Assembly (NCBI RefSeq): GCF_013368755.1
Contig: NC_049565.1
Span: 1,364,001 to 1,428,000 of the forward strand
DNA from: Talaromyces rugulosus
Taxonomy: Eukaryota; Ascomycota; Eurotiomycetes; Eurotiales; Trichocomaceae
Direction: 5' to 3'
Length of the DNA: 64,000 nt
In this document: positions 11,701 through 23,095 of the stretch, in pieces
Layout of the letters: each line of letters starts with the position of its first letter
Position numbering within the stretch: the stretch's first letter is position 1
Position numbers and translations under genes: made by a program
The notes under the pieces: generated by a model
Databases searched by the model: none
Told to the model about the DNA's origin: nothing
What the model saw: the letters and a program-made list of their open reading frames with translations, nothing else

Positions 11701-12065
11701 CTTTCGACTCTCTTGATCTTGTGCCATCGAGCAGCCCCTCCGATAATGTCAGCACAAAGGAGTCCTTCATCCAGAAAATCACCCGAAAGAGTAGTTCGAG
11801 CAAATTCAACCTTTCCTGGAAAGATCGTGGAGGCATATTTTCGAAAAAGAACGATTCGATTCACAGTGAGATCGACATAGAAGGCAATCATAACGATGAG
11901 GCTCAGCTGGGGAAGAGTGTAGATAGTACTGTCTCTAGCACCCTATCCGCAGACCGATCAACAACGCGCAGCGGTCGGCATTTCTTCAGCAGAAAGCCCA
12001 AGAAGGATAAGGCTTCTAGCGAGGCTGGTGAGACTGGGGATGAGGAGCTCCCTGAAGAGGAGTAA
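8751..12065 (+). CDS. Membrane-anchored fibronectin type III / coiled-coil protein
   Basis: Three exons (8751-8884, 8945-9138, 9187-12065; introns 60 and 48 nt) encode 1,068 aa. A short N-terminal segment with GIYEPLHWSFDVYPSVVPRV is followed by one hydrophobic helix (about residues 30-48), then a fibronectin type III-like domain (about 75-155, with IRIAWKQPEF and a later TIGNLVPGHIYHICVFA). A long charged coiled coil follows (about 230-460), then a roughly 600-residue Ser/Pro-rich disordered tail with many possible phosphorylation sites. Filamentous fungi carry proteins of this kind, annotated only by the FN3 domain. I do not know its function; the layout suggests a membrane tether with a large cytosolic scaffold. 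The second ATG (8751) is used because the ATG at 8747 opens another frame. Splices are supported by phase and the continuous FN3 fold. Confidence 0.82.
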
Positions 12066-12511
12066 GCCGGGGGGTGCATACACGATAGCATAAATTACAA
12101 TAACGTTGATACCAGTGGATACCAATAAGCAATAATTACCCTTCTCAGTAATAACTACATTCAACTATTCACAATTTCAGTAGAATACATTTATCCCGCT
12201 AGGATTTGAATATCACGTAGGCACTTTTAGTAATAGTAAGCGGCATTGAAATGTCCACATATCTATCCTTTGTGCCCATTTACTCTCGTGTAGTCCATGT
12301 CGTATGTGTAGAGTTCCCGCATTTCCAAACCTCATACTGTCCCGCGCGGAACATTTTTATGCTAACAACCACCCACCAGTTCATCTCAAAACTTCACGCG
12401 AACATAGCAACTAACCTTGGATTATAATTATTGGAGAAATCTTTTCTCTAACTAGCCGTACCATTCAGCAGAAGCAGCGAGACACAGCCCACGCGCTGTG
12501 CGGGAGAAAAT
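12066..12511. other. 3' region of FN3 protein gene and THG1 upstream region
   Basis: A 446-bp tandem gap, A/T-rich, with nothing recognisable beyond expected untranslated and promoter sequence. Confidence 0.4.
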
Positions 12512-13808
12512 ATGGCTAATTCAAAGTAAGTAAGAAAAAAAGAGAGAAAAAGAGCAGAGAGCATCGAAACCGACTCAAAAATTCCATCGCATGAGAATAT
12601 CACTTTAAATAAAGCACCTGCTAATATGTAAGCAGATACGAATATGTCAGAACGTTTGAACAACCAGACAGTCTACTTCCTGAATCCTGGATCGTTGTGC
12701 GAATCGACGGCCGCGGATTCCACAGGTACGTCTAAGGATCGTCATACTTTTTTTTATAATTTTCTAACATTATTTCTGACGGATATCCAGGCTTTCAGAC
12801 AAATATGGATTTGAGAAGCCAAATGATCGCCGCGCATTGGATCTCATGAACGCCGCGGCAGTAGTGGTGATGAAGGATCTTCCGGAGTTGAGTATTGCGT
12901 ACGGCGTTAGCGACGAATACAGGTGCGCTTGACATCCTTATTGCCAAAGATGTAAACTTCTGCTGACTTGTTTATATAACAGTTTTGCCTTTCACCCCAG
13001 CTGTCAGTTGTTCGACAGGAGAAGCGCGTAAGTTATTTTCGTGCTACCCGATGCAAGTATATATTCCTGATAATGGCTGTTCCAGAAAACTTGTGTCAAC
13101 AATTGTATCGGGTTTCACGGCGGCATATGTTATGCAATGGCCGGCTTATTTCCCAGACAAGCCTCTGGAGATATCTAGCCTACCCACTTTCGACGGACGA
13201 GCGGTGCTTTATCCAAACGCGAGGATATTCCGTGATTATATGAGTTGGAGACAGGTTGACTGTGAGATGCAGTATTTTCCCTACTGTTTTGACAAGACTG
13301 ACTGACGATTGTTTAGGTCACATTAACAATTTATACAACACAACCTTCTGGTCCCTGGTTTTAAAGGGTGGGATGACCAATATTGAAGCCGAAAAAGAGC
13401 TGCAGGTATGATATCCGGCTTTACCACTTGCTTAGATAATTTATGATACTCACATTGATATAGGGAACTATATCATCCGACAAAAATGAAATTCTTTTCA
13501 CTCGCTTCGGCATAAATTACAACAACGAAGACGACATATACAAAAAAGGCAGCGTTGTATATCGTCAATATCAGCTCGTGGATCCATCAACGGTGCCTAC
13601 AAGCGCAGGGGACCATGAGGAAGACCAGGGAATAGCAAATGTGAAAGAGCTTTCTCGGACTCAGCAAGAAAAACTACGCAAATTGCGTCGCAAGGCACAA
13701 GTTGTTGTCGATCATGTGGACATTATTAAAGATGAGTTCTGGCAGAGACGGCCGTGGATATTGTCTGGCAAACCTGGAAAAGTACCTGCTGAAGCGGCTG
13801 CCGAATAA
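12512..13808 (+). CDS. THG1: tRNA(His) guanylyltransferase Thg1
   Basis: Thg1 adds the essential extra G at position -1 of tRNA-His, a 3'-5' polymerase reaction. Seven exons (12512-12525, 12636-12725, 12791-12922, 12983-13027, 13086-13261, 13317-13405, 13464-13808; introns 110, 65, 60, 58, 55 and 58 nt) give 296 aa. The first exon codes only MANS plus part of a lysine. Catalytic carboxylates are in place: D29 in RIDGRGFHR and D76-E77 in YGVSDEYSF, the same numbers as in the human and yeast enzymes. [14 protein letters not shown] and GINYN...DIYKKGS are further family blocks. All six splice phases agree. The gene faces TMA23 tail-to-tail across 210 bp. The identification is secure. Confidence 0.95.
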
Positions 13809-14018
13809 TTTAGACGAGAAAACAATAGGCAGCGCTGTTAGTTCAGATATTTCAATGTTTCCTAGACATCTGTATACTTCCTGGTTACGATCTATACCAT
13901 AGTAAATTAATCCTCATCGATCTTGAATGTTTTACATGTCAATGTTACATGTACATCAATTGATCTGCCTATCCAATAGTCTATATGGGTATCATACAAA
14001 ATCTAAATATAACCAGTA

Positions 14019-14945
14019 TTATTCGTTCGACTCTGCAAGTTCCTTGTTCTCTTTCCTCCTTTTGCTTTTCTTCTCTTTTTTCTCTTCCTTGGACTTTTTA
14101 GTCTTGTCCTTTGGCTTTTTATCTTTTGAAATCTTTGCAGTTCTTATTGAATCTTCGTTCGTAGACGAGTCAGGGGTTGGGTAATCATCTTCAGCTGAAA
14201 TGTCCTCGGCCTTCCTCTTCTTTTTCTCCTTCTTCTCTTTGCGTTTTTTCTTGTCGATACTTTGCTGATCTGGAGAGTCGTTATTATTGGGTAGCTCGGT
14301 GGAGCTTGGCGATTGTGCAGTCTTTGATTTCTTGCTCTTTTTCGAAGACTTCTTTTCGGAATCAATGGCTGCATCTTCTGCCTCTTTCAACTTGCGTCTT
14401 TTTCTCTTTTCTTCCTTGCGCTTGCGATCATCATCGCTTTTCGCATTGTCTTCGTGTTGGTCTCTTTTTCGCTTCTTCTTCTCCGCCTTCTTTTCATCGG
14501 ATTTCTTTTCCTTCCTTTCCTTCTTCTCTTTCTTCTCTTTTCTCTCCTTTTTTTTTATGTCCTTGCTTGAGTCATCCGCGACAGCAGATTTTGTACTGTC
14601 TTTCTTCTTATCCAAAGTCCCCGGAATGACCTCCCCCCTCACGAAGAACTTGTACAATTGGCTCCCATTCCTGGTCAGGCAATTGCCGTCATTGCCATCT
14701 TCCCCCGGCGTGGCACTTCCATCCTGACCCACTCCTCTCAAAGCTTCCTCAAACCCGCGCAGCCACCACTGGTTTGTCGGGTCTTTGGTGGACTTTTGTC
14801 CAATGCCGATCTTGTTTTCGCGGCGCGATATCAGGAGAGGTCGGGTCAGGCCGAGGCCACTATGGGCCCCAGGACGGCGGTTGGGATTAAGCGGGTTACC
14901 GGGACCGGACCAGCCATGGCGGATGAGGTAGGCTTGGGCGTCCAT
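14019..14945 (-). CDS. TMA23-like G-patch nucleolar protein
   Basis: A single-exon frame of 308 aa. The N-terminus MDAQAYLIRHGWSGPGNPL begins a G-patch-like region (to about residue 60), and ...KFFVRGEVIPGTL occurs near residue 100. This layout matches yeast Tma23 (G-patch, short conserved core with FVKGG-type motif, then a Lys-rich tail), a nucleolar ribosome-biogenesis factor. From about residue 115 the protein is an extreme Lys/Glu/Ser low-complexity tail with KKRKEKKEKK-type repeats, which would act as a nucleolar targeting and RNA-binding extension. The tail is much longer than in yeast. Alternative: another G-patch protein of the PinX1 type, but the FVRGE motif favours Tma23. The start at 14945 is the first ATG of the G-patch frame. 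Confidence 0.82.
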   Translation of the reverse strand: MDAQAYLIRHGWSGPGNPLNPNRRPGAHSGLGLTRPLLISRRENKIGIGQKSTKDPTNQWWLRGFEEALRGVGQDGSATPGEDGNDGNCLTRNGSQLYKFFVRGEVIPGTLDKKKDSTKSAVADDSSKDIKKKERKEKKEKKERKEKKSDEKKAEKKKRKRDQHEDNAKSDDDRKRKEEKRKRRKLKEAEDAAIDSEKKSSKKSKKSKTAQSPSSTELPNNNDSPDQQSIDKKKRKEKKEKKKRKAEDISAEDDYPTPDSSTNEDSIRTAKISKDKKPKDKTKKSKEEKKEKKSKRRKENKELAESNE

Positions 14946-16495
14946 TGCGTCAGATGTCTGTCACAGTGGTGGGAGATTTGGTTGTGGGTATATATGTGTT
15001 GGAGATGTTTTTCGCGGTGGGCGGTCTATATATACCGGTAATAGATGTACCGTATATTTCAAAGGATTCGGAATTTCAGGTACAAATAACCAACCATGGC
15101 AGGCCTAACAGCTGACCATTGGAAGTCATCCAGTATATGGTATTGATCGGTCTCTTTTAGTTGAAGACGAGAATTTATTTTAATTTGCCGGGCGGTGAGC
15201 GATGGAGCGATAAGGTACGACCGTACGTGTGGCTTACATAAGGTGGTGCTATCCAACACTAATCCTAAAGAGGATTAGCGACATATATAACCTTGATGCC
15301 CCCGATTTGCTTCAATAGAACTACCTTTTAATTGATAATATCATAATATACGGCTAACATCTCAGAATACAGTTTCAATGGTAGCATGCTTGGATACCAT
15401 GCCCCAAGTCATCTTCCCTATGGCACTAAGAACAAACAAATATACGAAAACCTCCACCAAGAACACGGACCTGCTGACTATTTCTCTACCGGCCTGAACC
15501 AGGCTCGCACCTGTGAGCCCTCTTTTGGCTCTGATCCAGTCATTATTTTCAGAGCTAGAATCTATTTTAGTTCAAACTTGCTTCCGTCTTTCAACATGGC
15601 AGACCCTAAGATGTTGACAAGCAGGACCTCCTTTGATTTCTTCATGTTTTGAAAATTGGTTAGCCCTGTTTCGCCTGCGGCTATTAGAAGAGGAATAACC
15701 CACCTCGACCATGATTGGTTCTAGTGATGGTGTCAACTTCTACACCGTGGCGATGGTGACGAGAAGGCCACAAAATCCTTTGAATATCGCCCAGTAGATT
15801 TACCCCCGGCGATGAAAGTTAGTTAAACGACCACCATTCATGATCCGACGACCTTTCTCGACCAGAGACCTCGACACGTTGACGCCAGGAAATCTTGAAA
15901 CCACAGTAACGAAGTTATCCGCAATGACCCGAGACACATCCGGCTCGCTCCCCATAGTGGCCTTAAACGTGCATTTTCCCAACGAAGTTCACGGGCGGGC
16001 TGTACTTGGCCTCATCAAAGCAGCTTGGGTCTTTTTTCAATGAGATTAATCATGCGTCCGCGCAGGCGGGTTCGCACTGTCGGAAATAGTACACCAGACT
16101 CTTGTTATCAACAATGTTTTGAACAAACATTGAACTAACCCTTCACAGGCATCAGGTCACATCGACAACATTATCCCATTACTCATCCACCACACAATAC
16201 TCTTTGCCTAAAAGCGTCAATGAAGCCGTCCGGATGATGAGAAACGCATGTGCATCACATCAAGCGATACTTTGATTACGACCCTGGCTGGTCTGTTGTG
16301 CTAGGGCACACCGAGAAAAAGACATCCTCAACGGTAACAACATGGAGTTATCTCGAGAAGGTGAAGTTATTATCCGAGAGGAGATGTTCTAGAATATCCG
16401 TTTATTTTCGTACTAGATTATTCCTTTCTCCTTTTTGGTTGTTGTACAAGGATAGAGCAAAAGAGCATTGTCATCGATTCATTATTATTTTTTGC
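14946..16495. other. 1.55-kb gap with a possible decayed coding fragment
   Basis: The left part is upstream of TMA23 and the right part is the 3' flank of the WDR89-type gene. On the minus strand at 15800-15982 a 60-codon frame and, in another frame at 15963-16040, a run of 25 codons abut each other and together look protein-like (for example DEAKYSPPVNFVGK, then GSEPDVSRVIADNFVTVVS). They are separated by a frame change and closed by stops. I do not recognise the family. It could be a gene relic or chance. Confidence 0.25.
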
Positions 16496-17941
16496 CTAGT
16501 AGGGTTTAAATCGCTTTTCATCTTTGACCCTTTTCTTGTCCTTTGATCGGGCGCTGTTTATCCCGGATGGGTCTTCTTCTATATGCATGTCATTCCCTAC
16601 CGAGCTGTCTGACCTCCATGCGCGAACGAATCCATCTTCTCCTCCGGAGAAGACCGTTTGAGACTGGGAAGGTCTGTCAGTATATAAAGCAAAAAAAAAA
16701 AAAAAAAAGAACGTTGGGTAAATACCTGTTCGTCAAGATGTACCGCGCGGACAATTTCTTCCCCGTGAGCTCCCGGCAGACGCCAGACGCTGCTGTAGTC
16801 AAAATCCCATTTGGGATTAGACGTTATAGGGAGGATATCCAGGCGTTTTTCTCTGGTGAACTACTTTAGTACGTTGCTTTAAAAAAAACTCTTCTTTTAG
16901 ACATACGATGCGTTTCCGGCAGCAAGATATGTGCCGTTGCTGTTGGTCAATGTCTGCACGACGTATTCACAACCTAGCGGTTTCCTCAAGTCTCCGAATT
17001 GAATGGGCGCCGGGCTATCGCTCGTCTCGCTGTCCGGGTTTGTGATGGGGTGGATTGAGAACACTTCATCGTGGCTCAGAGCAAAGACAGCGTCCTCGGA
17101 GAGAAATCCAGCGTGGTGGATGGAGCCATGGTTGATTACTTGCAGAAGCGTTTCGTCTTCGTCTGTGGTGTTGATGTCGTACAGATTGACCAAGCCGTCG
17201 GTGCTTCCAGACAGCAGAATGTTGGAGCGTGTGGGGTGGAATTGAAGCTAGAAACAGTTGAGTATACAAATTTTACGTATCAGGGTATTTTTGGAAATCA
17301 CCTCAGTCACATCATCATTGTGAATTTCGACATATTTCTGCCGGGTCTCTCCTGGTGCTCGAATATCCCTGGAACTGACATCAACATCGGCGGTGAGGCT
17401 GATTCAAAAGATTACTTACCATATAGCAACAGTAGCCTGTGATGAGACGAGTTCCGTCCCTGCAACAATCGTGTAGGATTCCGGATTGCCAGCCAATGAT
17501 AGAATCGGAGCATTCCTTTCTAAAGAAAACACTACTTATCAACCCAAGCTTGATACGTCACCCCAACAAATAGCGACATGATACTTGGAACAATACTAGG
17601 GAGGAAAAAAAAAACATACCAACTTTCATCTCCACATCAGCTTTGCCAGATGCATGACCAGATCGGACATCCCATAGCCTCACGGCCCCGTCTCGACCAG
17701 CCGTGGCTAAAAACCCCGGTAGAGTTCCGTTTAACGAGGTGACGCCTTCGTGGGTCTTTGCCGACACAACCGTAAGTGGCTGCAGGGACCGGCCATCGAA
17801 GATGCGCAGGGAGTCATCTGATGAGATGGCAGCAAACTGGCGGCGTCCTGCAGATGAGGAGGGCGCTTCGGCTATGGCATAGATGTATGTGCCCGAAGGC
17901 AGCGAGAGCGAGGAAGCGGCCGTGGGTTGGAGCGCATGCAT
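16496..17941 (-). CDS. WD40 repeat protein, WDR89 family
   Basis: Six exons on the minus strand (17620-17941, 17420-17519, 17302-17368, 16907-17247, 16726-16852, 16496-16663; introns 100, 51, 54, 54 and 62 nt) give a 374-aa seven-bladed WD40 propeller. Visible repeats include GRDGAVRLWDVRSG, ATVAIWDIRAPG, LLSGSTDGLVNLYDI and, after the last two splices, FSGGEDGFVRAW. The WRLPGAHGEEIVRAV block and the very C-terminal Lys-rich KRFKPY tail are typical of fungal WDR89-like proteins. Reading through at 16906 would stop at once, and the last two exons restore the family C-terminus, so the longer model is preferred. Intron 5 holds an 18-nt homopolymer. The molecular function of this family is not established; it is usually grouped with nucleolar or scaffold WD proteins. 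Confidence 0.85.
16691..16708. repeat. A18 homopolymer inside an intron
   Basis: An 18-nt A run on the plus strand. On the coding strand of the WDR89-type gene it is a T18 tract within the last intron, upstream of the acceptor, so it can serve as a polypyrimidine tract. Length variation would be tolerated there. Confidence 0.85.
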
Positions 17942-20900
17942 GTGTCTTGTCTCTTTCTTTGAACAATAGTCTCAGATGCAGGTTAGGTCCACGTCAACAA
18001 TAGGACAGTAGCACAGATAGCCTATTGATGCACGCAATCTGGCAGTGCCGCAGGAAAAAAAGAAAAGAGAAAAGTTCGATTTATGCAGCTAGTCGCCTAT
18101 GTAGCTAGCGCGGTTGGTCCGAGAGATTTCTGTAAAAGACGAATGCCGTATGTGCGCTACAGGCGCTAGAAATAGTGCCGAGCTGGTGATTGCTGGTGAT
18201 TGCGAATAGCAGTTGGAAACGTGATAGCGATCTTGTTGACGTCCAAGAAAGACTCGGTGCGGATGCCCTCGGGTGGGGCTCGCGCCGTCCAATGGCTTCC
18301 ATCCCAACTGACGTCGCTCGTTTACTTACATATAATCTCTCATAACTGCGAATTCTGCTCTGGAAAGAAAGACGGAGTGGCAGGTCCTATAGAGGGGCAT
18401 GCCCTTGCCATAAAACACACCGCCTCATGGCGTACTCCGTACGCAAATAGGATCGACAGTTGATCTACTATGGTATATCTTGATTGATATACCCTTGCAT
18501 TCGTCATTCAGCTGAGGCCGGGATTCTTCATTAACTGTCTACACTATTGAAGAAAAAGGTTAGATCCGTGAAGGAATGCTACCCCGGGCCAGATAACTAG
18601 ATATGGCAATACACACACACGTTCCGAGCAAGCAAAAAAGACCGACAGCTTCGGCTTGCAAGTTTGGCCGTGGACAAATTATTCTTTGAGCACTATTCTC
18701 CAAAAGGAATGACGGGCTCTTTGCTGGCTGGCTATTGACTAAAACGGACGTGTTGGATGGTAGTCGATGATCTCTATCCGGCAAGCGTCTGTGCAGGTTT
18801 GCGGCGCAGACAGTGACAACGGGTCCTGACTCGGCTGTCATGGTCCACGTCAGACCAGAATGATCAATAGTAGGGCTCGCTTAGATTTTGTAGAGATCAG
18901 GGCACCGGAATCAGGCAGCCACTGTTATTTCTTTTTCTTTCTTTCCTTCTCGTGGGTTGAAAATATCGGCCAAGCTGCCACTTCCGACGGCCTGTTTGAG
19001 ATATAGGGTGCGTGTTCTACCGGATTTTCAACGAAGCTTGGGATTGCAGCCGAAAAAACTTGCGTGTAATAACTCCTAGCCAATCTTAGTTAGCAGACCT
19101 TTTTAGATCTTCCTGTCCTGTCGGAACGCCGGCTGCGTCACTTTTCATACAAGTCGCTTCCGAGCTAACCCGATCGAGCCACTACAGTGATACGTAGTCC
19201 GTCTGCGCCGCAAAAAACCATGGAAATTATGTCGGCATCAAGCTAGAACAATAATCCCATGACGATAGATTTTTTTTGCTCGACCCCATTTGAAAGATCG
19301 GCGTATGCTAGGAAGGTCCAACCCGGCGGTTGTCCGCCCACAGTTGCATGGATCGGTGTTGATGAAACATGGCCTGGCCCTAAAGTCTTCTTGAATATAT
19401 ATTCAGCACTCAGAAACCAAGACAAGCGGTGGATGAAGCGTCCATTTCACCGCATTCCAATGAATATTCATTGTTGTTAAATACAATCGTCGTCTGATTC
19501 CCTCGGATATTGCTGATTGGCGAGCCGAACACTTCCGAGGTCCTATATAGCTCCCAAGTTGCGGGTAGACTCAGTATCCACTGTCAACAAGACGGTCGAT
19601 CTCAAAAGTATGAACTTTGAAGCCTCCCGGGCGGACAACGGAGAGCCAATCCATGGCGGTTAGCGACAAATTTGGCGTGGTCAGCAGGAGAACCGGCCGA
19701 CTGTGCCGCATCCCAATAATGTGCGGCTGCGCCGCAAATCCAACATTATTGTCGGCCAATCGAGTTCGCAAGCCGGTCAGGGGTGCGTCCAAGCCAAACG
19801 TTGTTAGCCCAGACTGGTCTCCACCGAGGGACGCATAACATTGAATTATTAGTACGGAGTAGTACGTAGTATGTGGTTGGCGTGGATCGACGCAGTAACG
19901 AATAAGTATCGAGTACGGGCGCGACACTAATACGTGTCTATCTCAGAAAGTCTAAGGGGCGACGGATATCGAGATCCTATCAAAGTCGAGATGGTCCCCA
20001 GCAAGTTGGTTCATTGTTCTGCGGGCGAGGCGAATAATGGCGAATGAAAGGAGTTGGTGAAGAGGATTCCCTAGCAGGCTTTAGTGGACGGCGGGATGAT
20101 GGCCTGAGCGGTGGCCTGGAGCCGTTCGTACAAGCCGACCCAAACTCTCGGGTTGCTGGGCTCACCGACTGGGAGCAGCGAGCAGGACGGAGTACAAAGT
20201 TTAACACTTGTCGCGATCGGCCAGCAGCGCCGCATGCCGTCACTCAATCGTCTGGATGGCGGACGCCCCGGGACTCGCAGCGGTTGATTGCTGCCTTGCA
20301 ACCTCACCTCGGGCGTTCATTCTGTTGGTTGAGAGCAGCCCAATAAGCACTCGGCATTAGCTGGCGGTAGGTTTTTGGGGGGACACAGAAAGCGGTGCAG
20401 GCGGGGAGTCCGATGGAGGTCGATGGAGAGGAGGATAGAGAGGGCAGGTTGAGGTTAGCGAACAGTAGAGGAAAGAGAGAAGAGACGCCGAGATGGAAGG
20501 ACCCAAGGGCTTGGGCGATGGGGCGTCTCCCGCGCCCGCTCGGCAGGTGCCGCCCTGGGGCCCGCCCAGGCCTGCCCATTGGCCTGCGGAGCAATAGGCT
20601 TGGTTGGGGGCACCGGTTTCCTGGTCCCGCCTAGTGCATTCTTGTATGTAGTAGGACAAGAAAACAAACGTAACTACTAATAGTAATAATTACTTACTAA
20701 AAAGAGAAGCAAAAAAAAATCAGCCAAAAAGGAAAGAAAAGAAAAAGAAAGCAGGTGTGTCGACGCGTCGGGGACTAAAACAAAGAACGCACAGGGCTTA
20801 TAATACAGTTGCACGCAGCCAGTAGTGCTAGCTAGCGGCTAGTGAGAGCGTTAGGCTGTGAGCGTGTGAGCCTGTGCGCCTGGCACAGCGTGGGTTGTAG

Positions 20901-21118
20901 GCTGTAAGAAGGCCCACTGCCCCTACTCAGCAACTGCTGGCGAGCTGGGGCCAAGGCAAGGAGCAACTGGAAGGAAAGAGCGGACGCTCTCGGTTAGCCG
21001 TTGCTGTGTTGCCAGTGTCCATGGGGCAGGAGCAGCCTCAGCGGTGGCGGCGGCGGCAGGCAGGAAGGTGCGCGCTCGCTCTTGCCCCGGTGGCAGGAGC
21101 GACCGAGCAGAAAGCGCT

Positions 21119-21142
21119 CTCTTTTTCTCTTTTTCTCTTTTT
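21119..21142. repeat. Pyrimidine tandem repeat, 3 x CTCTTTTT
   Basis: Three exact 8-bp units followed by a degenerate fourth. CT-rich tracts are common just upstream of transcription starts in filamentous fungi. Confidence 0.75.
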
Positions 21143-21623
21143 CTCTTCTTGTTATTCTTCATCTTCCGTTCAACTCAGTCCTCTGCTGCACGTAGCACTC
21201 CAAGGCTGAATCGCCGCCCATGGGATGGAGTAAGTAGTACTAACCTACTCCGTACCACAGCGCTCGACCGACTTCCTAGCACGGGATGGTCGCCGGGCCC
21301 CTAGGCGGCCATTGGCGGGCGCCCTGCTCCTTGCGGCGGGCCGGGCCTGCCATCGTCTGTACGATGCGCGTTGCCTGTGGACGAGGCTAACTGTCATGAT
21401 TCATCGAATCATCCTGCGCTTTAATGCTGGTCGATTAATTATGGAGCTCTGCATTTAACACCACCACCCTCCAGATGCCAGAGTTTTTACCCTCCTCGCC
21501 CTGGCTTCTGCATGCATCGCCCTGCCCAACTGCTCACCCATCGCTTCAATTACCGGCGCATACCCACACACACACGCACAGATCAATTGACCTCAACTCA
21601 ACGGAGAGATATATAGACTCACC

Positions 21624-21633
21624 TTATATATAC
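21624..21633 (+). promoter_or_regulatory. TATA-like element upstream of the LaeA-type gene
   Basis: A TTATATATAC run about 310 bp before the start codon, followed by pyrimidine-rich sequence. Position and composition fit a core promoter, but no other evidence is available. Confidence 0.3.
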
Positions 21634-21942
21634 ACTTGCCTCCCGCCTGTTGACCCGCAGCTCGCTTCTCTGCTGAAACATTCCGTCGCCGCGCCCACTC
21701 TCGGCCATGCCATTTGCGAGCGCTTGCTGTGCAACACTGGAAGTACATGACACAGCTGATTCCAGACCACGGCCGCGGCGGTGTGCATGCTCCATCTGCT
21801 TCTGAACTGACTAACCCCCGATTCTGCTCGCCCTCGCGTCGCCGGGGCCATCTGCGGCCATTTACTCGACTTCACTTCTCCTCACTCTCTCCACTGTCAG
21901 CTTCATACTGAGCACGCACGAGGGAAGCACGCCCCGGGGAGC

Positions 21943-23095
21943 ATGAGCACCATGTTCCCCAGCAACCAAAACCCCTCCGGCCAGTCCCCGCAAACTGCTG
22001 CCGGCCCTCACTCACCACAGACAGCTTATTCTTCCTCGACCGAGCCCACAGCAACCAGGCTAAATATTGACGCCATTAATCTGCCCACGGGAAACTCGCC
22101 CCATGCTGCTAGCATTGTGCCGTCGAATTACAAGTAGGTGCCTTTCTAGCGCTGCTCAAATCTCACACTCGTCTGCCACCTGCTAACCACCGAGGAAAAA
22201 AAAAAGACTGCCAGAACAACACCCCCGTCATGTGGAGAATGGAAGAACCTATCATGGCTACCGACGGGGCGTTTACATGCTCCCATGCGACGAAGAAGAG
22301 CAAGACCGCCTGGATCTGTTTCACAAGGTCATCACCGAAGCTCGAGTCGGCGACGGCCTGATCTATGCCCCCCATCCCCCCAATGCGCGCGTCTTGGACC
22401 TCGGCTGTGGAACTGGAATCTGGGCTATTGATGTCGCAAACAAATACCCCGAAGCCTTTGTGGCCGGTATGGACATTGCAGATATTCAGCCGCTCAATGG
22501 ACCCAAGAACTGCGACTTCTACGCCCCGCGAGACTTTGAGTACCCATGGGCTCTAGGCGAAGACCACTGGGATCTGATCCACATGCAAATGGGCAGCGGC
22601 AGTCTGACTAGCTGGCCTTCCCTTTACCGTCGCGTTTTCGCCCACCTGCGCCCCGGCGGTTGGTTTGAGCAGGTCGAAATCGATTTTGAGCCGCGTTGCG
22701 AAGAGCGTTCACTCGAGAACACATCCATGCATAAATGGTACCAATATCTAAAGCAAGCTACCGAAATGGCATCTCGCCCAATTGCACACAGCGTGGGTGA
22801 GACCATGGCCGCCTTGGAGCGACAAGGCTTTGTCGATATCGACCACCAAATCGTCGGCCTGCCCTTGAACCCGTGGCATCAAGACGAACACGAGAAAAAG
22901 GTGGGCCGATGGTACAATCTTGCCATTTCAGAAAGCATCGAGACCCTCAGTCTGGCACCGCTTCACCGCGTTTTTAGCTTGACACCAGAACAGGTAAAGA
23001 GCCTGGCTGTCGAGGTAAAGAGAGAAGCCTACAATAAGGAGATTAAGGCCTATAACATTCTTCACATTTACCAGGCCAGAAAACCCGGGAATTGA
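21943..23095 (+). CDS. laeA: LaeA-type methyltransferase, velvet-complex regulator
   Basis: LaeA is a nuclear S-adenosylmethionine-dependent methyltransferase-like protein. It works with VeA and VelB to control secondary metabolism and development in response to light. Two exons, 21943-22133 and 22207-23095, joined over a 73-nt intron with an A-rich acceptor, give 359 aa. The first about 75 residues are Ser/Pro/Thr-rich and variable, as in LaeA. The conserved core starts at [15 protein letters not shown] motif I is [19 protein letters not shown] (about residues 127-145), followed by [30 protein letters not shown] and [11 protein letters not shown], and the protein ends [17 protein letters not shown]. 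These blocks match Aspergillus and Penicillium LaeA closely. The paralogues VipC and LlmF are the main alternatives, so the exact orthologue call needs a tree. No biosynthetic cluster is adjacent. Confidence 0.82.

Larger units (their letters stand above)
17942..21942. promoter_or_regulatory. 4.0-kb divergent intergenic block upstream of the LaeA-type gene
   Basis: This is the largest gap inside the window. I find no protein-coding gene; the frames present are short, lie in composition-biased stretches and lack family features. Visible elements are a recurring TACGGAGTA/TACTCCGTA motif (18433, 19853, 20187, 21246), three 8-bp CTCTTTTT units (21119-21142), a CA microsatellite (about 21565-21580), and a TATA-like run at 21624-21633. 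Much of it is probably promoter and long 5' leader of the LaeA-type gene; the left few hundred bases serve the WDR89-type gene. Confidence 0.5.

Noticed and set aside
20044..20667. Several 70-100 codon frames on both strands in GC-rich DNA
   Set aside because: Frames occur in all phases because of composition; low-complexity products, no splice-linked partner exons.
21475..21750. 91-codon frame upstream of the LaeA-type gene as a regulatory upstream ORF
   Set aside because: Its ATG lies before the TATA-like run at 21624, so it may not be transcribed; the His/Thr repeat comes from a CA microsatellite.
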